From the NCBI GenBank assembly GCA_002483445.1, contig DLHY01000166.1, positions 67,186 through 131,185 on the forward strand: a stretch of DNA of 64,000 bases, written 5' to 3'. The translations under genes were made by a program, and so were the position numbers. The stretch comes from Blastocatellia bacterium UBA7656 (GTDB lineage Bacteria > Acidobacteriota > Blastocatellia > UBA7656). Shown here piece by piece: positions 58,430-64,000 of this stretch (position 1 is the stretch's first letter; each line of letters starts with the position of its first letter). The notes beneath the pieces are model-generated. The model had not been told where the DNA came from. It saw only the letters and a list, made by a program, of their open reading frames with translations, and did no database searches.

Positions 58430-58870
58430 GTGAAAAACGATTTCAGATTTCATCACACACTTCGCGTCCGCTTTGCAGAAACCGATAAACAGGGCATCGT
58501 CTTCAACGCCAACTACATGCTCTACTGCGATGTTGCGCAGGCCGAATACTTTCGAGCCATCGGCATGAAATTTCAGGACTTGCTCCAGATGGGCGCGGAC
58601 ACCGTGCTTGCGCGCATAACGATGGATTTCAAATCGACGGCCACCTTCGATGATCTTCTCGAAATCTATGGCCGCGTCTCGAAGATAGGAAATACCAGCT
58701 TCGTGATGGATTTCGAAATCTACCCGCAGGATGAAGACCGGCTCGTCTCGTCAGCCAATGCCGTCTACGTCTGCGTCGATCCTGAAACGCTCAAGGCTTT
58801 GCGCGTGCCTGACCAGTTGCGCCTGGTGATGGGGCGATTCGAGGGAAAAGATTTCAACGCCGTTTCGTAA
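58430..58870 (+). CDS. acyl-CoA thioesterase (hotdog fold, YbgC/FadM type)
   Basis: A 146-residue hotdog-fold thioesterase. FRFHHTLRVRFAETDKQGIVFNANYMLYCDVAQAEYFRAIG is the conserved start, with an aspartate in the TDxxGIVxNANY position seen as catalytic in the YbgC family. Later strands VLARITMDFKSTATFDDLLEIYGRVSKIGNTSFVMDFEI fit the fold. It would hydrolyse acyl-CoA thioesters. The start is GTG. It follows the ExbB-like gene by 33 bases and may be in one transcript with it and the Uma2 gene; the acyl-CoA context fits the dehydrogenases here. Confidence 0.85.
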   Translation: MKNDFRFHHTLRVRFAETDKQGIVFNANYMLYCDVAQAEYFRAIGMKFQDLLQMGADTVLARITMDFKSTATFDDLLEIYGRVSKIGNTSFVMDFEIYPQDEDRLVSSANAVYVCVDPETLKALRVPDQLRLVMGRFEGKDFNAVS

Positions 58871-58935
58871 TCGCCCAACGTTTCACCCGTCGCGCATCTG
58901 TGCTACCATCCTCATCACAAGCGGAGGAAAAAATT

Positions 58936-59550
58936 ATGCCGGTCATCGATATGATCGAAACCAGCGCTATCGCCTATTCTCCATTGCTGCGCCACTACAC
59001 GCTCGAAGAATTTTATCAACTGCCAGACCCTCGTGATCGCTCGCACTACGAATTGATCGATGGAGTTGTATATATGGTTCCACCACCCGACCCGCCGCAC
59101 GGAGATATCGGCTCACGCCTGACTGAGTCTCTGGTGTCTTTCCTCATCAGTCACGGTCGACCCGGGAGCGTTTATCATCCCCGCGAGGCGATATACATAA
59201 ACGACTCTTACCTTGAACCGGATATGATGTACGTCTCTCATGAACTGAGAGCGCGGATGGGCGAGCGGCGCACCTCATCTGATATCGTTTTCGAATACCT
59301 CTTGAAAGGCACGGCCACGTATGATCGCACGACCAAAGCCGATACTTATCTCGCGCTCGGCGTGAAAGAGCTATGGCTCGTAGACCCCGACACTCGAACC
59401 ATAGAAGTCCGACATCGCATCGATTCCGCGACCGAAGGCCAGTTGCCCCGATGGGAGATCATCCGCTACCTCGCAAACGAGCAGGCCGAATCGAGAGTGC
59501 TTGCGGGCTGGCGGGTTTCAGTCGATGAATTGTTCGCCGGACTTGAGTGA
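58936..59550 (+). CDS. Uma2 family (DUF820) PD-(D/E)XK-fold protein
   Basis: A 204-residue protein of the Uma2/DUF820 family. LLRHYTLEEFYQLPDPRDRSHYELIDGVVYMVPPPDPPHGDIG is the N-terminal signature; the nuclease-fold residues are in DSYLEPDMMYVSHE (Glu-Pro-Asp) and IVFEYLLKGTATYDRTTKADTYLALGVKELWLVDPDT (acidic residue, then Lys). A restriction-like nuclease role is presumed in this family but has not been proved. I choose the ATG at 58936 with GGAGG seven bases upstream over an ATG at 58900. It is 38 bases before the second acyl-CoA dehydrogenase gene, so it may be in its transcript. Confidence 0.85.
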   Translation: MPVIDMIETSAIAYSPLLRHYTLEEFYQLPDPRDRSHYELIDGVVYMVPPPDPPHGDIGSRLTESLVSFLISHGRPGSVYHPREAIYINDSYLEPDMMYVSHELRARMGERRTSSDIVFEYLLKGTATYDRTTKADTYLALGVKELWLVDPDTRTIEVRHRIDSATEGQLPRWEIIRYLANEQAESRVLAGWRVSVDELFAGLE

Positions 59551-59588
59551 AATTCAAAACAAATTTTCCATCCGAGACGGAGTAATTT

Positions 59589-61370
59589 ATGGCAAGCGAA
59601 TCTGCGCACGCGAAACCGATCAAAGGCGGCGGCTTTCTTATCGAAGACCTCGCGCCCGAAGAAATTTTCACCGCCGAAGAGATCAACGAAGAACAACGCA
59701 TGTTTGCGCGCACGGCTGAAGAATTCCTGCGCAAGGAAGTCCTCACGCGCGAAGAAGAAATTCATGCGAAAAACTATGCGACCCATCGCGAGTTGATGAC
59801 GAAGGCGGGCGAGCTTGGATTACTCAGCATCGATATTCCGGAAAAATACGGCGGATTGGGATTGAGCAAAATAAGCTCTGCGGTAGTGGGCGAGCAGTTC
59901 GCCCTTCAATCTTCATTCGCCGGAACTCAGAGCGCGCACGTCAACATCGGCACTCTGCCGATAGTCTTTTTCGGCACCGAAGAGCAGAAGAAAAAGTATC
60001 TGCCTCATCTCGCCACAGGAGAGATGATCGGCGCTTACGCTTTGACCGAACCTCATTCCGGCTCGGACGCGCTGGCCGCGAAAACGAAAGCCGTGCTTTC
60101 CCCGGATGGCCGTCACTACATCCTCAACGGCCAGAAGATGTGGATCACCAACGGCGGATTCGCTGATCTCTTCACCGTATTCGCCAAAGTCGACGGCGAA
60201 CGATTCACGGCATTTTTAGTCGAGCGCGGGCCGGGACTCGTGAGCGGTCACGAAGAAAAAAAACTCGGCATCGATGGATCATCGACCACCGCATTGATGC
60301 TCGAAGACTGTCGCGTGCCTGTTGAAAACGTTTTAGGCGAGATAGGGCGCGGGCATAAGATAGCTTTCAACGTTTTGAACATCGGACGATTGAAACTCGG
60401 CGCGCGATCCGTAGGCACGATAAAACTCGCTTTAGGTCAATCCGTGCAGTACGCAAAAGAGCGTCATCAGTTCGGCCAGCCCATTGCGAATTTCGGACTC
60501 ATAAAACACAAGCTCGCCGAGATGATGATTCGCGCTTACGTGGGCGAAGCGGTTTTGTATCGCACGCTGGGCATGATCGATAGCGCGCTCGACCGCGTCG
60601 ATAAGGACGACCCGCGCGAGGTGCTTCAGGTGTTGGAGCAGTACGCAATCGAATGCTCGATGATAAAGGTGTGGGAGAGCGAGGCTCTGGCTCACGTTGT
60701 AGATGAAGAGGTGCAGGTTTTCGGCGGCTATGGTTATTCGAAGGATTATCCGGCGGAGCGCAATTATCGCGATGCGCGGATTGCGCGCATCTACGAAGGC
60801 ACGAACGAAATCAACCGCATAGTGATCGCGTCTCAACTGTTGCGTCGCGCCCGCGCGGGCGAGCTTCCGTTGCTCGACGCGGCGGATCAGATTTTCCATG
60901 AAGATTTGCCATCATCGGACACGCTCAAGTTGAATCTGACGAACGCATTGTTTGCCGACGAGTTGAGGCTTACTGCCGCGGCCAAAGGGATGACGCTTGC
61001 GGCGATAGGCGGCATCTCTCGCGCTTACGGAGAGCAGGTGCGCGATGAGCAGGAGATGCTGGGGTTGATCGCTGAAATGACGATGGACGTGTACGCGATG
61101 GAGAGCGCGCTGCTTCGCACGCAAAAGATAATGGCCACTCGTGGCGGAGAAGCGAGTGCGGCGCAGACAGATATCACTCGCGTCTTTGCGCGCGAAGCGG
61201 CGTTGAGGGTGGAGAAAGCTGCGCGAACAGTTGCAGCAGAACTTGCCGACGGTGAAGACGATCTTGAGAGCGTGATCGATGAGATGAGCCATCGCGCGCC
61301 GATCAGGATGATAGCCGCGCACCGAAGGATAGCCGACGCCGTGATTGAAGCGGGGAGGTATAATTTGTAG
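59589..61370 (+). CDS. acyl-CoA dehydrogenase, long form
   Basis: A 593-residue acyl-CoA dehydrogenase with a C-terminal extension of about 200 residues, like the very-long-chain type. Core motifs: YGGLGLSKISSAVVGEQ, YALTEPHSGSDALAAKTKAV, KMWITNGGFADLFTVFAKV, LGIDGSSTTALMLEDCRVP, VQVFGGYGYSKDYPAERNYRDARIARIYEGTNEINRIV (catalytic glutamate). The extension after ARAGELPLLDAADQIFHED is helical. The ATG at 59589 follows GAGTAATTT. Its 3' end (61311-61380) is repeated in decayed form at 63537-63609, flanking a small accessory island. Confidence 0.93.
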   Translation: MASESAHAKPIKGGGFLIEDLAPEEIFTAEEINEEQRMFARTAEEFLRKEVLTREEEIHAKNYATHRELMTKAGELGLLSIDIPEKYGGLGLSKISSAVVGEQFALQSSFAGTQSAHVNIGTLPIVFFGTEEQKKKYLPHLATGEMIGAYALTEPHSGSDALAAKTKAVLSPDGRHYILNGQKMWITNGGFADLFTVFAKVDGERFTAFLVERGPGLVSGHEEKKLGIDGSSTTALMLEDCRVPVENVLGEIGRGHKIAFNVLNIGRLKLGARSVGTIKLALGQSVQYAKERHQFGQPIANFGLIKHKLAEMMIRAYVGEAVLYRTLGMIDSALDRVDKDDPREVLQVLEQYAIECSMIKVWESEALAHVVDEEVQVFGGYGYSKDYPAERNYRDARIARIYEGTNEINRIVIASQLLRRARAGELPLLDAADQIFHEDLPSSDTLKLNLTNALFADELRLTAAAKGMTLAAIGGISRAYGEQVRDEQEMLGLIAEMTMDVYAMESALLRTQKIMATRGGEASAAQTDITRVFAREAALRVEKAARTVAAELADGEDDLESVIDEMSHRAPIRMIAAHRRIADAVIEAGRYNL

Positions 61371-61402
61371 GCGCGTTTCAAAGGTGAAGGAGATAGCGAA
61401 TT

Positions 61403-61651
61403 ATGACGGACGAACAACTCCTTGAGCGAATAGCGATTGATTCGAAAGTGATGACAGGTAAGCCTGTCATCAAAGGCACTCGTTTGACGGTCGAGTACAT
61501 TTTGAATCTTCTGGCGCACGGCGCGACGCCGGAAGAGATAATGCAGGAATACGACTCGCTTTCTCACGAAGACATTCAAGCTTGCATATTGTTCGCAGCG
61601 AAATCTCTCGAAGACATGACCTTCATGCCGCTTGCGGTGGAGACCGTTTAA
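61403..61651 (+). CDS. DUF433 family antitoxin
   Basis: An 82-residue protein: LLERIAIDSKVMTGKPVIKGTRLTVEYILNLLAHGATPEEIMQEY and HEDIQACILFAAKSLED. This is the DUF433 fold, a winged-helix-type antitoxin. The stop TAA is followed directly by the GTG of the DUF5615 toxin, a typical toxin-antitoxin order. It heads a small island of genes unlike their neighbours. It is intact, in contrast to the relative at 31112. Confidence 0.9.
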   Translation: MTDEQLLERIAIDSKVMTGKPVIKGTRLTVEYILNLLAHGATPEEIMQEYDSLSHEDIQACILFAAKSLEDMTFMPLAVETV

Positions 61652-62002
61652 GTGCGGTTTCTGGTGGATGAATGCACGGGTCCAGCGGTAGCGCGATGGC
61701 TGCGCGATCAGGGGTACGAAGTTTTTTCGGTCTATGACGAGGCGCGCGGCATTGACGACGAGGCCATCATACAGAAAGCGTTTGATGAGGACTGGATTCT
61801 AGTCACGAATGATAAGGACTTCGGCGAGAAAGTTTATCGAGAAGGCTTACCTCATCACGGAATTATCTTCCTGCGCCTTCAGAATGAACGGGCGGCAAAC
61901 AAGATAGCTACTCTTCGCCGATTGCTTGAAAACCACACTGATCGATTGACTGATCAATTCGTAGTAGTGACGGAAACAAGGATTCGCTTTGGCTCGTCGT
62001 AG
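61652..62002 (+). CDS. DUF5615 PIN-like toxin
   Basis: A 116-residue protein: MRFLVDECTGPAVARWLRDQGYEVFSVYDEARGIDDEAIIQKAFDEDWILVTNDKDFGEKVYREGLPHHGIIFLRL. This is the PIN-like DUF5615 family, with the acidic residues of the PIN active site (Asp6, Glu7, and Asp near residues 51-52 and 55). Members pair with DUF433 antitoxins and are presumed to be RNases that cut structured RNA. The start is GTG directly after the upstream stop, so translation is coupled. The predicted target is unknown. Confidence 0.9.
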   Translation: MRFLVDECTGPAVARWLRDQGYEVFSVYDEARGIDDEAIIQKAFDEDWILVTNDKDFGEKVYREGLPHHGIIFLRLQNERAANKIATLRRLLENHTDRLTDQFVVVTETRIRFGSS

Positions 62003-62041
62003 AAATTCTCAGAGCGTAGTTGTTTGTTAAGCGTGCTGACT

Positions 62042-62629
62042 ATGGCGAAACGGAAGAAAAAAGAAGGCGTAAAGATGACACCACTTTCTGCCGAGGAAGC
62101 GTTTCCACACGTTGCGGATGCCTATCGTTGGCTGGCCGCTTCCGCCTGCTCCCTTGATTCCCTAAATAAAATGTCTTGCGAAGATCGTCAGAAGATTGAC
62201 ACCCAGCTTCCGAATATTGATGTTGCGCTCGACGCCGCGATTCTTATATATGGTCGCGCGCTAATTGAGTTTTATAGCGGCGGGAAACAAAACACCGACA
62301 TAGGCGCAAAGCATCACTTCGACATCGACCTTGGAAAAGACAAAGATTTGGAGTATCTAAGGAAGAAGATTCTTCCTGGCATGAACGTGCATCTTGCACA
62401 CATCACAGAATACCGCCATCCGAGCTATCCAGGGAGGGCGACTAAGCCGCGCCCGAATTGGAATACTGAGATACCTGGTATTGTCGACCGGCTCGTGAAT
62501 CTCCTGAAGCGCGCGGTTGAACAAGAGCCTCCGCCAAAATGTCAGGCTGCTTTTAAGGAACTCCTCACGGCCACTAAGGCTCGGCGAACTGATTCTAGTC
62601 ACGACTGGAAGCCGATAACGCCGAGCTAG
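62042..62629 (+). CDS. hypothetical protein of the accessory island
   Basis: A 195-residue soluble protein of unknown function. It is basic at the start (MAKRKKKEGVKM), then has helices with FPHVADAYRWLAASACSLDSLNKM and PNIDVALDAAILIYGRALIEFYSGG, then KHHFDIDLGKDKDLEYLRKKILPGMNVHLAHITEYRHPSY. The helical bundle followed by a conserved-looking R/H pattern recalls HEPN-like RNA-binding proteins, but the canonical RX4-6H motif is not clear and I do not assign it. The ATG at 62042 is used because it begins the basic start; an earlier start at 62024 is possible. It lies in the island after the toxin-antitoxin pair. Confidence 0.6.
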   Translation: MAKRKKKEGVKMTPLSAEEAFPHVADAYRWLAASACSLDSLNKMSCEDRQKIDTQLPNIDVALDAAILIYGRALIEFYSGGKQNTDIGAKHHFDIDLGKDKDLEYLRKKILPGMNVHLAHITEYRHPSYPGRATKPRPNWNTEIPGIVDRLVNLLKRAVEQEPPPKCQAAFKELLTATKARRTDSSHDWKPITPS

Positions 62630-62840
62630 AGACAAAGCGACAGCGAGAGTAAGAAACTCGACGTTACTTGAAACGAATCTATGGCGAGGAAGAATTACGT
62701 CGCAAACTTAGAGCCTACCCTGACATTGGAACTAACCGTGCGGGTGCGTTTGTTATGACGCGCTGTTGTTACTTCAGAGTCTTCACTCCCGCGCCGCGGC
62801 TCAATTCCGGGTTATGTGCCGGCGATTGTTGGAGGGTAGA

Positions 62841-63434
62841 ATGGCCACAGAAGACCCAATCTTCGAAGCAAGAAAAATGATGTACGCACACTGCGTCGAT
62901 ATGCATAAATACTTCCTTACTTGGAGGGAGCGACTTCTGGCGGGATACGCGACGATGCTCGCTGCTTTGGCGATTGCCTATAGCTGGGCATACAACGAAA
63001 GCTCGACATATTTCAGCAGAGCCATTTGTATTGCTGGAATTGTCATGACCTTTATCTTCTGGGGACTGGACAGAAGGACTAGAGATCTCTATCGAAAATG
63101 CATTGAAGTTGGGTTCAATATCGAGGAGCAGCTTGGGATAGCTTACCAGGATAAGAAACAAGTAGGTCTGTACAGTAGTATGCGCCTGCCCCTGAATACC
63201 GAGAAGACTGCATGTTGTACAGTAGTTCGACGCATCGTTCGCTGGTTGTGGCGCTGGGCGCGAAGTCACAGCGGAGCCATCGATATTTTGGCTTTCCTGG
63301 CCCTCATTGGAATGGTGATTCTCCTGATTTGTCCGCCAACAAGCAAGCCGACCAAGAACGCTGTTGCAAATCCTAGTTCCAAGGTATCTTCAGAGCCTAG
63401 CCAGACAGGTGAGATCAAAACGGGAAGCCAATGA
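62841..63434 (+). CDS. two-to-three-span membrane protein, unknown family
   Basis: A 197-residue protein. The first part (DPIFEARKMMYAHCVDMHKYFLTWRERLLAGYATMLAALAIAYSWAYNESSTYF) contains a hydrophobic segment followed by another (AICIAGIVMTFIFWGLDRRTRDLYRKC), then a basic stretch and a third segment near residues 150-170 (IDILAFLALIGMVILLI). The pattern GYATMLAALAIAYSWAY ... FWGLDRRTRDLYRKC resembles a membrane family often seen near mobile or defence genes, but I cannot name it with certainty. GGAGGG lies five bases before the ATG. A role as a membrane effector is only inference. Confidence 0.6.
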   Translation: MATEDPIFEARKMMYAHCVDMHKYFLTWRERLLAGYATMLAALAIAYSWAYNESSTYFSRAICIAGIVMTFIFWGLDRRTRDLYRKCIEVGFNIEEQLGIAYQDKKQVGLYSSMRLPLNTEKTACCTVVRRIVRWLWRWARSHSGAIDILAFLALIGMVILLICPPTSKPTKNAVANPSSKVSSEPSQTGEIKTGSQ

Positions 63435-63536
63435 ATGTCGTAAGCACCCGCACATAACTCGCGCGTGCAGCGGGGCGCGCGATTCGATTATCATCTGTGA
63501 TCCGAGTAGTAAGTCACGCGCCCGCTGACGCCAGCT

Positions 63537-63609
63537 ATAGCCGCGCGCCGAAGGATAGCCAACGCGGCGATTGCAGCGGGACGGTATAATTTGTAGACGC
63601 ACTTCGATG
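63537..63609. repeat. decayed copy of the 3' end of the acyl-CoA dehydrogenase gene
   Basis: ATAGCCGCGCGCCGAAGGAT, then AGCC, and GGTATAATTTGTAGACGC here match 61311-61380 (the last codons and stop of the dehydrogenase, AARRRIANAAIAAGRYNL against AAHRRIADAVIEAGRYNL) with several mismatches. The two copies bracket the genes at 61403-63434. Confidence 0.8.
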
Positions 63610-63649
63610 ACGAAGAGACTGGGTTTGTTGGAAATCAGGAGGGTGACTA

Positions 63650-63925
63650 TCACTTCACCTGCAAGGAAAGTTCTTTGATCAGATCGCGCATGTCTCTGAC
63701 GTCGGCTCTGATTTCCAGAAGTATGCTCTCCATCCGATCCATTCGGCTGTCCATTCGGTTGAGCCGAAGTTCCATCTGATCGGATCTTTTTTCTGTATGC
63801 TCGAATCGCTTATCCCCTTTTTCATCGACCTGATTGATGCGCTCAAGAATGGTTTCAAGAGTCGGTTTCGTGTCCAGCGGTTTGTCCTCATCAGGAATTT
63901 TTTTGGTCGGATCATCATTGCTCAT
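63650..63925 (-). CDS. small coiled-coil protein, paralogue of the one at 44836
   Basis: A 91-residue protein with a polar start (MSNDDPTKKIPDEDKPLDTKPTLETILERINQVDEKGD) and a helical remainder (RFEHTEKRSDQMELRLNRMDSRMDRMESILLEIRADVRDMRDLIKEL) with regular hydrophobic spacing, a coiled coil. The TKPTLET(I/L)LER(I/L) stretch is shared with the protein at 44836-45153, so the two form a family in this genome. There is no signal or membrane segment. It lies beyond the accessory island. Role unknown. Confidence 0.7.
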   Translation of the reverse strand: MSNDDPTKKIPDEDKPLDTKPTLETILERINQVDEKGDKRFEHTEKRSDQMELRLNRMDSRMDRMESILLEIRADVRDMRDLIKELSLQVK

Positions 63926-64000
63926 CTGAATACGAACTCCTTTCAGGTGATAGAAGCCACTGCCCGATACTAAGTAGGTAGCTGTCAGGGCTCACAACAT

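Noticed and set aside
62630..63500. Sequence resembling integron attC sites (CTAACC, GTTATG, CATAACTCGCGCG near 62730 and 63457) around the two island genes
   Set aside because: No paired R and L boxes with proper spacing could be found, and no integrase is present; the duplicated dehydrogenase end explains the borders better.
1..64000. tRNA, rRNA and CRISPR arrays
   Set aside because: I looked for typical T-arm (GGTTCGAATCC) and repeat-spacer patterns on both strands and saw none. The short tandem repeats have no spacers of equal length, so they are not CRISPR.

Overview
The window is one continuous stretch of a GC-rich bacterial chromosome. Its gene content points to an Acidobacteriota-type soil organism, possibly Blastocatellia. 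It carries many secreted peptidases and beta-propeller proteins (a tricorn-like S41 peptidase, a sortilin/VPS10-like BNR protein, an M2 dipeptidyl carboxypeptidase, a D-aminoacylase, a Tat-exported amidase), large multi-PAS signalling proteins and two acyl-CoA dehydrogenases. This assignment is inferred from gene families; there is no rRNA gene to confirm it. I found no tRNA, rRNA or CRISPR array.

Layout. 1-162 is the tail of an S9 peptidase. 163-3947 is a visibly AT-richer accessory island with four same-strand genes: a small Cro/C1-type regulator, a ParB-like protein, a protein with a PD-(D/E)XK-like signature and a complete DNA cytosine-C5 methyltransferase. It looks like an unusual restriction-modification or defence module. 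4001-15978 is mostly core: threonylcarbamoyl-AMP synthase, ThrRS, a 1789-residue hybrid histidine kinase, an RluA-type pseudouridine synthase and a secreted propeller protein. 16346-19699 is a decayed type I restriction locus (frameshifted hsdM, truncated DUF1016 protein, hsdR tail) interrupted by a REP-associated transposase bracketed by REP pairs. 20169-30874 holds queG, a flavin-binding protein, a ribbon-helix-helix regulator coupled to nadA under a palindromic operator, and secreted enzymes. 30971-31378 is a damaged toxin-antitoxin-like locus next to a small mobile element. 31795-34223 is a sigma factor/anti-sigma/DUF4252 operon. 34422-51365 holds envelope, lipid, two-component and secreted-hydrolase genes. 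51366-61370 holds a large DUF2339 membrane protein, an acyl-CoA ligase, an ExbB-like protein, a thioesterase, a Uma2 nuclease-fold protein and an acyl-CoA dehydrogenase. 61403-63434 is a small accessory island (DUF433/DUF5615 pair plus two unknowns) lying between two copies of the 3' end of that dehydrogenase gene.

The intergenic space is unusually rich in structured repeats. There are locus-specific short tandem repeats arranged as inverted pairs (one lies inside a coding gene), REP hairpins with compensatory changes, a roughly 235-bp MITE-like element in two copies (one with a 20-bp flanking duplication), a family of hairpins sharing a CTG-S-CAG tip, and a cluster of four GCTCC/GGAGC hairpins. 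The most promising items are the four-gene ParB/nuclease/methyltransferase island and the RHH-nadA unit, which looks like an undescribed way to control NAD synthesis.
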